A stretch of DNA of 64,000 bases, taken from Dryomyza anilis. Taxonomy: Eukaryota > Arthropoda > Insecta > Diptera > Dryomyzidae. Positions within the stretch are counted from its first letter, which is position 1. The number at the start of each line of letters is the position of its first letter. A model generated the notes under the pieces. That model had not been told where the DNA came from. It made no database searches and saw only the letters and a program-made list of their open reading frames with translations. A program made the position numbers and the translations under genes. Below, in pieces: positions 33,044 to 43,351 of this stretch. Location of the stretch: the NCBI GenBank assembly GCA_951804985.1, contig OX638130.1:37596894-37660893 (forward strand), written 5' to 3'.

Positions 33044-33899
33044 GGGTGACAGAATTTAAGCCAGATAGCCATTAAGCACGAACAAGCGACAATTTATTAT
33101 ATTAACCCCCTTGATCATTTATTCCCGGTAACAACGATATCGGCTACAATTCGTTTCAAAATCGGTTAAAGAACGTGTTACTACAATTCTTAATTCATGT
33201 ATCAAACGAAATCTTGAGTACGCTTGTTTTGAGAGTTGTTTCATATAAATTATACGCGAAGGTAAAAAAATGAAATTTTGTATATCAAAAAATAGTTGGC
33301 AAAACAAAAATATTGAACAAACGTTCGAATCAAAGAGCGTAACGAACGAATCGTTTTAAATACGTTTCACCAATTTTAGACGAAGGGGACAGAAAACGAG
33401 ACTAAAATAGAAAATAATTTGTGTTTGTATTCAAACGTCGTAGGTCTCATTCCTACATGTAAGATTTAAACTAACAAAATATTGATATAAAAAAAGCATT
33501 TATATATATGAATTATATGGGAATTGACCATTTATAAAGTCGCATGGTTTCAAAGTCGTATTTAAGTATCCTCGCGGGGACACGATCTTAAACGTAAATA
33601 AAACGTCAACATTAATTATAATATACATCTTTTGAGAAATAAGTGAATGAAATATTTGACAAAAATACAAAACATATTGTTAAAAAGTATGGGATGCAAT
33701 CGCGTCTTAAATCGTTGCTAGAAATCTGAATAAATTAAACGCACGCAGTGTTCTATATTTAACACGTTTATTCTGCTTCAATGCCAAACTTCAACTTAAA
33801 ATAAAAGTAAAAATATATGTATGTATAAGTAAACGTCAAAATACAATCTAATGCCAGCAGGGCGGCATCGTTCAAGATCAGGCAGACAGGGCTGAATCA
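33044..33899 (-). repeat. Probable BEL/Pao 3' LTR region
   Basis: This stretch lies downstream of the BEL integrase and contains no gene. Near 33,899 the plus strand ends '...gggctgaatca' followed by a minus-strand purine tract GGTGGGCGGAAA, a plausible LTR/polypurine boundary. No second copy exists to fix the outer end. Confidence 0.35.
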
Positions 33900-34008
33900 T
33901 TCTAAATATTTCCGCCCACCTCGTCCTGTTTATGCGACGTAGTGATTAGATTCACTTGAATCCGCCCACCGTTTGCATCATCATGCTCTTCATCTATAGG
34001 CAGTACAA

Positions 34009-34843
34009 TCAGCATGGAATGGCTCTTTTTATAGTTGCATGTTGGGTGCGAACAGTTGTAACACGCACTTGTTCGTCGTCGTCACTGTATACATCCATGA
34101 TGCGTCCCAAAGGCCATTGTGTGGGTGGTAAGCGCTTGTCTCGAATCAGAACCAGATCTGCAATCTCCAAGTTACATTTTTCGTGACGCCACTTGGATCT
34201 CACCCGTAAGTCACGTAGATAATCTTGACTCAATCGCTTCCAAAAATCTTGGTGCATTTGCTGTAACTGCTTCCATTTTGTAAGACGACCTGCTTTAATG
34301 TCGAACAGATTAGGACTTGCCGTGATAGGGCCACCCAACAAAAAATGCCCATGTGCCAGCGCTGCTATATCAGTAGGGTCATCGGTGATAGCGGATAGTG
34401 GTCTGGAATTTAATCGACTTGTTTGAGTACCGTGTAAAATTCCTCGAATGTCAATGTAACTTCCCCAATGGTTCGCTTGAGGTGATGTTTCATACTTTTG
34501 ATGCCCGTTTGCCATATTCCCCCAAAATTTGGAGACCCACTCAAAATTTGCAGGCATAAAAAGTTTGTTGCACAGTCGCTGTAGATATCATGACTGTATA
34601 GCATTGTTGTGGGAACAGTCTCCGTAGCGCGGCTAAGAATGCGTCGGTGGTCATGTCACTGACTAGCTCTAAATGAATCGCTCGTGTGCTGAGGCATACA
34701 CATAGTGCAATGTAGCCCTTATGACTCGTACAGCGATGAATGAGCAGTTTTCCCATGATTTGGGTAGTGACATTGCGTTGCTGACGAAAACATTTTAGGC
34801 ATCGATGAATATATTTCTTATTTGACGAACGAGCGTCAAGCAT
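34009..34843 (-). pseudogene. pol: BEL/Pao integrase core and C-terminus
   Basis: Two overlapping frames hold RCTSHKGYIALCVCLSTRAIHLEL (core strand with the catalytic Asp position; active elements have a Asp in place here), then LNSRPLSAITDDPTDIAALAHGHFLLG, the highly characteristic BEL integrase end, then a basic C-terminal part with DLVLIRDKRLPPTQWPLGRI. The frame shift near 34,545 breaks the core. Confidence 0.8.
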
Positions 34844-34886
34844 CCAGTATCATCTCCGTAAAAAATTGAGAGTTGTTTGGGTATCA

Positions 34887-35165
34887 TCAGGCATCGTTGC
34901 TGTATGACCTTGAGCCATAAGCAATTGACATAGTGGACCTTTCCTTGGGAAGAATTATTGGAAATCGTTTCGAAATGGGCATAATTGCGTGCTTTAGGCG
35001 ACCATTTAGCCGAATAATACCAACTTCGTCTTTCAGCGGGTTTAATTTCAATAGCTTGCTCTTAGAATTGATAGGTTTTCTGTTCAACAAACAAAATATC
35101 TCATTAGTAAAATTATGATTTTGAACAAACCTTATACAAAATATTAATGCATTTTCTCGTTCCAT
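34887..35165 (-). pseudogene. pol: BEL/Pao integrase N-terminal zinc domain
   Basis: The segment KDEVGIIRLNGRLKHA is the conserved entry to the BEL integrase zinc domain, followed by FPIILPKERS. The His-Cys part after it is frameshifted. It lies about 130 bp from the copia insertion. Confidence 0.7.
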
Positions 35166-35299
35166 AGCTGTGATCCACGACGTAGTCTCATGTTGCTTGG
35201 AAAATCTAGCTGCAATGAATCTTCGACACCAGGATGTGACAGCCAGTAGAGTATTGATGTTGGATTATTTGTTGAGAAGATCCGTGGCCAGTTCATTTT

Positions 35300-35431
35300 T
35301 GTTAGCAGAGAATATTTATTAGAAGTGAAAAATTATTGAAAAACATATTGACAACAAAAAACTTAAATACAATGAATACTAAGAATATAAATACACAATA
35401 ATTTGGACAAAGTATAATTCCAAATTCAACA
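35300..35431 (-). repeat. Left (3') LTR of copia element
   Basis: It runs from TGTTAGCAGAGAATA to ...CCAAATTCAACA and is followed by the minus-strand purine tract GAGTGGGGG at 35,432-35,440. Confidence 0.9.
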
Positions 35432-35449
35432 CCCCCACTCGAATTATAA

Positions 35450-35788
35450 TTACTGTACCATTCCTAAATGTTTACAATGATAAGTATGCTTTTCTTTGAA
35501 TAGACCCTTTGTAAAAATATCGGCAGTTTGTTCATCTGTATCAATATTGACAAAATTGTCATCTCCGTCGTCGAACTTCTGCCTTATATAGTGATGCCTA
35601 ACATCAATGTGCTTTGACCTTGCGTGGTATGCATTTGTAGTTGCAAGATGCAAAGCGCTTCTGCTATCGCAGTAAATTTTTAACGCATCTTGATTTGGAC
35701 CATCAATTTCACCGTTTAGATTCTTCAACCAAAGGGCTTCTTGAGTTGTTGCTGAAAGTGTCATATATTCCGCTTCAGTCGTTGACAA
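35450..35788 (-). pseudogene. pol: Copia RNase H
   Basis: The block begins MSTTEAEYMTLSATTQEALWL (catalytic Glu) and has YCDSRSALHLA (catalytic Asp), KHIDVRHHYIRQKF (the His) and TADIFTKGL, all standard for copia RNase H. The first Asp region lies upstream in a shifted frame. The C-terminus stops just before the purine tract, as in copia. Confidence 0.85.
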
Positions 35789-35962
35789 AGCGATGGTTTG
35801 TTATCGCTTACTATTCCATGATATGGCTCCATTCATCAATATAAAACTATACCCAGTTACAGAGCGCTTCATCTGCGCCCCAGAGTAACCAATCAAATCT
35901 TTATTACCGTGTTTTGTATATTGTAGTTTCATTGATTTGGTTCCTTGTAGATAACGAAAAAC

Positions 35963-36812
35963 TCATTTTACTGCATTACAATATGCTTTTCCTGGTTTAT
36001 TGTTGTATTTACTCAGCGTATTGACGGCATGACATATATCTGGTCTCGTTTGAGCGGCAAACATCACACTACCTATAGCTTCCTGATATGGAATATCAGA
36101 CATTTCTTCCTCTTCACTTTTAGTTTTCGGCGACATCATCTTGGTTAGTTTTGTGTTTGGATCCAGTGGAGTTAAAACTAATTTACAATTTTCCATTCCA
36201 AATCTTTGTAAAATTTTCTCAATATATTCTTCTTGGCTAATTTCTAATTTAGTTCAATCTCTTTCAATTTTTATTCCTAGACATAATTTTGCAATTCCTA
36301 AATCTTTCATTTTAAAATTATCTTTCAAATATGTTTTTATTTCAATATTTACTTTTGAGTTATTTGAAAAAATTAGCATGTCGTTTACATATATTGCAAC
36401 ATATACTCAAGTATCGCAATCTACTTTGTAGTAAACACATGAATCGGTACTTCAACGTTTTAAACCGAATTTTTTAAGAACAAAATCCAATTTTGTGTTC
36501 CATGATAAGCTTGACTGTTTTAAACCGTATAATGCCTTTTGTAGTTTACACACCTTTAAAGACTCTTTGACAACTTCAAAAACTTCTTGAATCCATCTGA
36601 TCAATTTGCTACTCGTACTTAACAGCAAGTGCAAACAGGTAGCGAATCGAAGTATACCTTACCACTGGTGAGTAGGTTTCTTCATAATCAATGCCCATTC
36701 TCTGACTACATCCCTTCACAACTAATCTAGCTTTGTAGCGCGTATTTCCATCGTCGCCTCTCTTAGTTTTCAACACCCATTTACACTTTATTGCTCTTTT
36801 ATCTTCTGGCAA
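35963..36812 (-). pseudogene. pol: Copia reverse transcriptase, broken
   Basis: Three fragments in order: 36,812-36,609 (IKCKWVLKTKRG, ARLVVKGCSQ, YSPVV), 36,634-36,452 (KLQKALYGLKQSSLSWN) and 36,196-35,963 (IPYQEAIGSVMFAAQTRPDI). The Y-V-D-D-type region at about 36,350-36,430 is not in an open frame. Frameshifts and small deletions separate the pieces. Confidence 0.8.
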
Positions 36813-36918
36813 ATCTGTTAACGTCCATGTTTGGTTTTCTTCTAATTAATCGAACTCTTCTCTTTTCCAGATATGAAAGCTGAATAATTTGCTTTGTGTT
36901 GAAATTTATTTTTCTTGA

Positions 36919-37622
36919 CTACATATTTAGGTTTTCGGCAGTTCTTTGCAAATTCATTGCAACTGTAACATCATGGTCCCTTTTTGTCCTGCGGTTCTTG
37001 CCATTCAGTGCCGCAGCAGCACCGGTATGTGCTGGATCTTCACGAATGTCTTGTAGTAATTTTGTTTTTATAAAATCCATTGTGATTTCAACACCACAGC
37101 TTTGCAATGTCAAGATCATTGGCCTATACTCCTCTGGTAAACCAGAAAGTAGGAGGGAGTCGACCCACTCATCGCTTACTTTAAAGTTTATAGCATTGAG
37201 CTTGTTCGCCGTTGAAATAATTCCATTAACGTACTTACTAACACTTCCACAATTTTGGAGCTAATGCTTGTTAACTGCGCCAATAAACTGCAACGTCTCG
37301 TAAGGCCATTATCTTCGAACATAGACTTTAACTTCTCCCAGCACTTGAACGCTGTCTTCGTACATTGTATGTGCACATAATTATCGCCCCCTAATGCTAG
37401 GATGATCCTGCCGCGCGCCTTTATACTGCACTTTCGCTCAGCTTCGGAGAGTTCTTCGTAACTCTTGCTGACAATGACGATGTCCCATAATTCGTCCATT
37501 TCGAGTATAGTGCGTATAGCAAATGACCATTGCGAAAAGTTTTCGCGTCCCTTCAGTTTTTCTATTTGAGGCCAGTTGCTAATTCCAGACGCCATCTCGT
37601 ACATTTTTTTAAAAGCAGACAA
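36919..37622 (-). pseudogene. gag: Copia gag
   Basis: The N-terminal frame (37,622-37,188) has LKGRENFSQWSFAIRTILE, AWEKL-type CWEKLKSMFEDNGL and helical gag core. The second frame (37,119-36,919) has LTLQSCGVEITMDFIKTKLL and a basic tail. There is no zinc knuckle: the deletion to RT begins about here. A shift near 37,190 separates the two. Confidence 0.8.
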
Positions 37623-37650
37623 AATTTTAAAAATTACTTTAAAAAAAAAC

Positions 37651-37798
37651 TCAGACCCATAACCTGTTAGCAGAGAGAATATTTATTTGAAGTGAAAAAT
37701 TATTGAAAAACATAATGACAACAAGAAACTTAAATACAATGAATACTAATAATATAAATACACAGTAATTTGGACAAAGTATAATTCGAAATTCAAAA
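37651..37798 (-). repeat. Right (5') LTR and primer site of copia element
   Basis: The LTR spans 37,665-37,798 (TGTTAGCAGAGAGAATA to ...GAAATTCAAAA; the last CA has become AA). Next to it the minus strand reads ACAGGTTATGGGTCTGAG, the copia-type primer site (about 37,651-37,664). Confidence 0.85.
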
Positions 37799-37847
37799 AT
37801 TTTTATGTTTGGCAGCAACAACTGTAGTGTTACTTCGTTGACCTCAA

Positions 37848-38168
37848 CTATCGGCAATTCGTGACGCTTAGGCCAATCATTTTCGTTACTATACAACCAC
37901 GTCGGCCAGAACCACCACAGGTCGACGCCGGCCAGTTGTGTTGGAAATACTCCTCGCGCACAGTCGGCACATTCCGCCAAGAATCTATTAATGTCAGCTC
38001 CTGAATTTTAGTGATACGGTTAGCTAAATACTGCTTGTGTTTTCCGGGATTCGATCTAATCCAACTCAGAGTAGTTTTAGAATCCGTCCAACCGTATGTT
38101 GTAATATTCTGAAATTGTAGAGTTTTCAAGGCTTTGTCGGATACCTTTGCAGGGAGTATCGCAGACAC
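37848..38168 (-). pseudogene. pol: BEL/Pao RNase H
   Basis: The frame has TYGWTDSKTTLSWIRSNPGK (catalytic Asp) and YLANRITKIQELT, then WRNVPT, the typical BEL RNase H order. It ends at the copia insertion side by a shift. Confidence 0.75.
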
Positions 38169-38293
38169 TTGTAAATGATAACTACACGCATCTGGTTCGG
38201 AGAAAATCTAGGAATTTTAATTTTCTCAAGTAGCGGCAGTTCGTCGCGAAATTTCAACCAATCCTGCTGGTATGGTTCCGGTAGCTCATCGTC

Positions 38294-39470
38294 TCAGGCA
38301 TAACCTGAAAGATAAAGCTGTTGACAAATTATTTTTCCTGTTATAATAATCGGGGCGAAGATACAAAGCGGATCATAGATTTTCGCCACATCTGAAAGTT
38401 GCTGCCTGCGTAACATGAACTTTATATCCAAGGCAATCAGATTGACAGATCCAGTAGATATCAAGTGCTTTAGTTTCACGATCTAAATTAAGACCACAGT
38501 TGCTATCTGGAATACTATCTTCGTCGTTTAACGCTTGTAAAAATTCTGATGCATTACAATTCCATTTAGGTGCACAAAACCTCCGCGCTGCAGCAGTTCT
38601 TGAAGGTTCGTACGAAGTTTAACAGCAGCCTCGATACTATTTGTATCATGCAAACCGTCATCCTTATAAAATGAATCTCGCAAAACCTGAGCAGCTTCAG
38701 GAAAATTATCCTCTTCATCTTTTGCCAGCGTCTGAAAAACTTTTATGGTCAAATGTGGTGAGCAATTTAAACCATAAGTGACTGTGAGCAGTCGGTAATA
38801 GCCGAATTTTCGTCGTCGTCTTTCCAAATAATTCGCTGCATGTCAGCATCGTCGGGTCCAACCAAGATCTGTCGATAACATTTTTCGATGTCGGCCATAA
38901 ATTCGATTCGGTGAGATCGCCATTTTACTATAATTGAAGATAAATCACTTAATAGTTTTGGTCCTACATGAAGACAATCGTCAAACGACACAACTGTCTT
39001 ACCTTTCGCGAAGCATTGAAAACGGTTCTCAGTTTGGTGGTGGAACTGGACTCCTTGTAAACTCCATGATGAGAGATGTAGCACGCATACATCGGATCAT
39101 CTATCTCTAAAACAGGATCCATGTGTCCGAGACTTAAGTACTCAGACACGAATTGTTCATAAAGTATTTTAATATTTGGATCCTTTTCTAGTCGATGTTG
39201 TTGATAATAAAATAGCTTCCATGATTCCGATTTAGTGTGCACAAGCGCAGCTAGGTCGATGGAATTTTTGAATGGATATTTAACAATGTACCGCCCAGAA
39301 TCACTGCGGCGTATTGTCCGTTCAAAAAATTCTTCACAGTCGAGCTCGTCTTGTGTCATCGTACACGAAAATGACACGTCCTCGCGCTCATAAAATTTCC
39401 ACAAGTCCTGAACTAATTCACAGAGTTCAGTAAAAGTTGAAGTAATGTTGAATTTCCGTTGATAATGCAA
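38294..39470 (-). pseudogene. pol: BEL/Pao reverse transcriptase
   Basis: Overlapping frames contain FFERTIRRSDSGRYIVKYPF and YISHHGVYKESSSTTKLRTVF (entry of the RT), FMADIEKCYRQILVG (motif A), LLTVTYGLNCSPHLTIKVF (motif B) and FYKDDGLHD at the catalytic motif C, where active elements have Y/F-V/M-D-D. The extra lysine and several frameshifts show loss of function. Upstream sequence is cut by the plus-strand LINE near 39,490. Confidence 0.8.
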
Positions 39471-39515
39471 AATTGCTTGTTTGTAGCGTTTATAATCCTC
39501 ATAAATGTTACAGTT

Positions 39516-39935
39516 CGATCAGTTTTTCTGTGAACTACATGAGTGTGTTACTGACTTTGAATTCTATGTTATCTGTGGTGATCTTAATGTGAACTTACTT
39601 ACTAAAGACAAACTGTAAAACAAAGTTAACACTGTTGGAATGACAATTATTAATTCTGTTTCTCCAACTCGTTTTGCACCAGGTGTGAATTCCAGCCTAC
39701 TTGATATTTTTATTATTTCTGACGGCTCTTTACTTTTACTATTCGACCAAATATCTTTTATATCCGACCATAATCTAATTTACTGTAATATAAATGTTTG
39801 TGTTAGTTCTAATATCAGTCCAATGTCAGTATCGTATCGTGACTACAACTCCATTGAATATTTCTCGTTGTATGATCATATGTCACAAATTCGTTGGGAA
39901 GATTGTTGGTTTAGTCAATCTGTTGATGATAAGTT
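39516..39935 (+). pseudogene. LINE endonuclease C-terminal fragment
   Basis: The frame shows FYVICGDLNVNLLTKDK (GDLN motif), a stop near 39,617, then LLDIFIISD, SDHNLIYCNINV (the Ser-Asp-His motif) and SYRDYNSIEYFSL. It stops at the poly(T) start of the inserted LINE at 39,943. Confidence 0.75.
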
Positions 39936-40038
39936 AAAAGTCTTTTTTTTTTTTTTTTTTTTTACAAATTAACCAACGCTCAGGGGATGCCCCCTATTCA
40001 TGCAATGCACAGTGTTGATCGTAAGAAGGGATGATAGG

Positions 40039-41778
40039 TTAAATGGAGGGTGGAAAGATGGAGTAGTGTCGGTGAATGTTTGTTTTGAACTTGCCAATAT
40101 CAAAAATGTCGGGAAAAAAAGACGCAGGGAGATTGTTCCACAAACGTATCGTGCGACTGAAGAACGAATTCTCTCGGTAATGCGTGGTTCTATTGAGAGC
40201 CGAGTGAACTACGACGGGGTGGGCTTGGTTCGATGCCCGAGTAGAACGAGAGGACACACGACCTGGTGGAATCAGGCCATGTATTTCCCTCGAACACTTA
40301 CCATTGTAATACCTATAGAACAGGCTTACACACCCTACGGTCCTTCGGTGCTCAAGAGAACCAATAGAGGATGAAATATTTTCATCCCCTATTAAATATA
40401 TTGCACGCTGTTGGATTCGATCCAGGAACTCCAAAGAAGATTTTGAAGCCCCTGCCCATATGTGCGAATTGTATTCCATCTTAGGCCGAATATAGGTGGT
40501 GTAGACAGTGCGCAAGTCAGCAGGAGTGAAGTATGTCTTACACCGTTTTAAAAAACCGAGGCACTTGGCCGCCTCTTTCGACACGTCAAATATGTGATCA
40601 TTCCAACGGAGATCACATTGAATTGATATGCCCAGAACGTCAAGAGCAGCTGACTCTGCAATATCTACAGCACCCATATTAAGGGGAGGTAGAGTTGAAT
40701 CCATTCTTTTGTGAGATAACAGACAACATTGGGTCTTGCGTGCATTAAAATCAACTCTATTTGCAAGACCCCACTCGGAGATTGTTTTAAGGTCATTATT
40801 GAGTGTGTCATTCATAGTGCGTCTTTTACTCTCAATCTCCAAAGAGGTTGGGCGCTTTTTGAACGAGTATGAATGACAAATGTTGCTATCATCTGCAAAG
40901 GAATGGATTGGGTTCTGGGTCAATGACAGAAGGTCATTGATAAATACTAGAAATAGGGACGGGGATAGGACGGAACCCTGCGGAACTCCAGAATTAATGA
41001 AATGTTGTTCCGAAAGAACACCATCCATCGCAACTCGTATTGAACGACCCTGGAGAAAACTCGATATCCATCGAGTAAAAGATTCACCAACACCATATGC
41101 AATTAGTTTTGAAACGAGGGCTTTATGCCACACTCGATCAAAAGCCTTGGAGATATCAAGAGCAACAGCCTTGCTCTCCCCGAAAAGGTGAACACAATTA
41201 TTCCACTTTTCGGAGAGGACCGCCATCAAGTCACCTGTGGATCTGGTCCTACGGAAACCGTATTGTCGGTCACTGAGCAATTCGTTGTGCTCAAGATAGT
41301 TCACAAAGTGGAAGTTAATTACGCTCTCCATTACCTTGGAGAGTGCAGAGCATATTGCAATGGGTCGGTAATTGGCAGGGTTCGTGGCCTCGCCCTTTTT
41401 CGGAACTGGCTGGACATTGGCAACCTTCCAACAAGATGGAAAAACTCCTGTCGTGTAGGAGATGTTGAAAAGGTTACGCAACGGACAAGCCAGACTTGAC
41501 GCGCACTTCTTCAACACATGGGCAGATATGCCATCTGGCCCAGAGGCTTTGTTAATGTTGAGGTTTTCTAAAACCTTTTTAACTGCCCGAGTTCGAAAAT
41601 GTATCTCCGACATTGCAGAAGAAACAAAATCGACGACAGGCAGTGGTTGATTACTATCTGGGAGCGTTGAATTATTTGCAAATAATTCTGCCAAGAGATT
41701 AGCTTTATCAACCGGGTCAGTGAAGGTCTGGCCATTCATACTAAGAGTTGGAGTAGACGATGTCGTCTGATTCTTCAC
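40039..41778 (-). CDS. LINE reverse transcriptase (579 codons)
   Basis: This long open frame has the RT motifs in order: KASGPDGISAHVLK (motif 1), NPANYRPIAICSALSKVME (motif 2), VALDISKAFDRVWH (motif A), SGVPQGSVLSPSLF (motif B) and SFADDSNICHS (motif C, F-A-D-D). It ends naturally about 75 bp before the poly(A) tail. It belongs to the Jockey/CR1 group. The true protein starts in the preceding endonuclease frame. Confidence 0.9.
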   Translation of the reverse strand: MKNQTTSSTPTLSMNGQTFTDPVDKANLLAELFANNSTLPDSNQPLPVVDFVSSAMSEIHFRTRAVKKVLENLNINKASGPDGISAHVLKKCASSLACPLRNLFNISYTTGVFPSCWKVANVQPVPKKGEATNPANYRPIAICSALSKVMESVINFHFVNYLEHNELLSDRQYGFRRTRSTGDLMAVLSEKWNNCVHLFGESKAVALDISKAFDRVWHKALVSKLIAYGVGESFTRWISSFLQGRSIRVAMDGVLSEQHFINSGVPQGSVLSPSLFLVFINDLLSLTQNPIHSFADDSNICHSYSFKKRPTSLEIESKRRTMNDTLNNDLKTISEWGLANRVDFNARKTQCCLLSHKRMDSTLPPLNMGAVDIAESAALDVLGISIQCDLRWNDHIFDVSKEAAKCLGFLKRCKTYFTPADLRTVYTTYIRPKMEYNSHIWAGASKSSLEFLDRIQQRAIYLIGDENISSSIGSLEHRRTVGCVSLFYRYYNGKCSREIHGLIPPGRVSSRSTRASNQAHPVVVHSALNRTTHYRENSFFSRTIRLWNNLPASFFPDIFDIGKFKTNIHRHYSIFPPSI

Positions 41779-41783
41779 CCTTT

Positions 41784-42926
41784 TTACAAATGACCAGAAA
41801 TTTTTACTACCCCTGTGATAGAGTAGGACTTTTTGCGCGCGTTTTGTTCGTGAAGAAACTTTTCGCGCGAGATCACGGCATTACAGCGATTCCTAGCCTG
41901 TATACGAAGTCTTTCAGTATCAGCATTCTTGTTAGAACGCCAAGTCTGAAAGGCTTTCTCTTTCGACCTGACTGCAATCCTGCAAGTCTCATTAAACCAA
42001 GAGTGGTCCTTAGGTTTAATGCTAATTTTTTTAGAAGGTATGAAGGACCGCATACCTAATAAAATAATATTTTGTACCATTAAAGCCGCAGCATTTATGT
42101 CTCTGTCAGCGAAACACAATTTCCAATTAAAGTTGCGAAAAAAATCATTTAACGCAACCCAATTTGCTTTTTCGTAAAGCCATACATTCCTCTTCTGGGC
42201 TTTAATCGAAGAGGCGCGTAAACTAGAATACGAAAACTCAGAGGAAACAGTACAGTGGTCGGAATTACCAAGAGGTGCAAGGATTTTTACATCATATTTT
42301 TCATGATGTGAAGTCAGAAAAAGGTCTAGGACTTTTGGGCTTTGCCCGCCGACGCGTGGAATATACGTCGGCTCCTTCACCATTTGAGTGAGTTGGTTGC
42401 ACTCGGCAAAAAGCTCAACATAACAACCCTCCTGTGTTGATAGACCCGAGTGGCTCAACCAAGTGGCGTTGTGCACATTAAAATCGCCCGCAACAACAAT
42501 TTCACTGCCTGGAAATTGCTCCAATATATTTGAGATCGAATCAGATAAGGCATCCAACTTATTACAGGTGGAAACCCTATCTAAATTCGGACTCCTATAA
42601 AGAAAGCACAAGTGCATGATGTGTGTTTGGATTTTGAATTTAACCCAAATAGTATTAAATTCGCTATCCGACACACTATGTTGTTGCTGCAGTTGATACG
42701 CAACGTCACTCCGAATAAAAAGAGCAAGACCCCTATGGGCAGAGAATAATGGCAATAGGTGATAACCAGGTATATGAAAATCCAGTGGATCTGCACCCTC
42801 ATTAACCTGGGTCTCACCTAGTGCCATTATTTGTGGCCTATGGATGGACACATACGCATATACCGAGAAAAAATTCGCCCTCAGCCCACGAATGTAGCAA
42901 AAATCTATGCGAAATTTTTGCGTCAT
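41784..42926 (-). CDS. LINE endonuclease and linker (380 codons)
   Basis: The ATG at 42,926 opens an apurinic-type endonuclease: ALGETQV (Glu), GDFNVHNATWL (GDFN) and LGNSDHCTV (SDH) are all present. The linker has SWFNETCRIAVRSKEKAF. A one-base shift at an A5 run near 41,846-41,850 switches to a spurious frame; the alternative frame continues open into the RT, so the element is one base from an intact ORF2. Confidence 0.88.
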   Translation of the reverse strand: MTQKFRIDFCYIRGLRANFFSVYAYVSIHRPQIMALGETQVNEGADPLDFHIPGYHLLPLFSAHRGLALFIRSDVAYQLQQQHSVSDSEFNTIWVKFKIQTHIMHLCFLYRSPNLDRVSTCNKLDALSDSISNILEQFPGSEIVVAGDFNVHNATWLSHSGLSTQEGCYVELFAECNQLTQMVKEPTYIPRVGGQSPKVLDLFLTSHHEKYDVKILAPLGNSDHCTVSSEFSYSSLRASSIKAQKRNVWLYEKANWVALNDFFRNFNWKLCFADRDINAAALMVQNIILLGMRSFIPSKKISIKPKDHSWFNETCRIAVRSKEKAFQTWRSNKNADTERLRIQARNRCNAVISREKFLHEQNARKKSYSITGVVKISGHL

Positions 42927-43350
42927 TTTTTCTACTGGGCAACTTCAAAACAGCCATACATACTACCAAGGCGCAGCAGTTGAAACAAACAAATGAGAGC
43001 GTAAGTCAAGCCGTGGTGAGTGTTATGCCTTCACCACAGCATAGATTACGCACTCACTGCAGCCTCAACCGTGCGCGCTAGTAGCGTGGAGTAGGATGGG
43101 GGAGGGAGGGGATACGTCAACAAACCTGTGCAATTGCAGCAAAGAGCATAGAAAAGCCCTTTGCGTCGGCAATTGTAAAAACAGCGAGTGCGGCAACTCA
43201 GCAGGCAGCGCGAAACCGGTTCTATTATGTGGTTGTTGTTGTTGAATTATTATTGTTTTATTTATTTGGTGTTTCTTATTAGTTTTTTATGTAAATTATT
43301 ATTAGTTTGTGTTTTAATTTAATTTTCGTTATTTTTCTTATGTTGGGCGG
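42927..43350 (-). promoter_or_regulatory. 5' region of the nested LINE
   Basis: The first ~300 bp upstream of the endonuclease ATG are GC-richer than the neighbourhood and contain a G-rich tract around 43,095-43,115 (plus strand). LINEs of this group use internal promoters here. Beyond about 43,230 the sequence is AT-rich and the boundary to the host LINE cannot be placed exactly. Confidence 0.4.
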
Positions 43351-43351
43351 G

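Larger units (their letters stand above)
35300..37798 (-). mobile_element. Compact copia element with LTRs and target duplication
   Basis: This 2.5-kb element has short LTRs (132 and 134 bp), a copia primer site and a polypurine tract. The 5-bp duplication is ATTTT (35,295-35,299 and 37,799-37,803). It keeps gag and a RT/RNase H end but lacks protease, integrase and part of RT, so it could only move with help. It is inserted in the BEL element between integrase and RNase H. Confidence 0.9.
39943..43300 (-). mobile_element. Nearly intact minus-strand LINE nested in a LINE
   Basis: The poly(A) tail appears as T21 at 39,943-39,963. One large ORF (about 960 codons if a single frameshift is allowed) covers endonuclease and RT; no ORF1 is seen upstream. 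A GC-richer 5' region (42,927 to about 43,230) resembles an internal promoter region. The exact 5' end lies between 43,230 and 43,350. I see no clean target duplication. Confidence 0.8.

Noticed and set aside
40880..41499. Plus-strand ORFs over the nested LINE
   Set aside because: They mirror the 579-codon reverse transcriptase frame and have no motifs.
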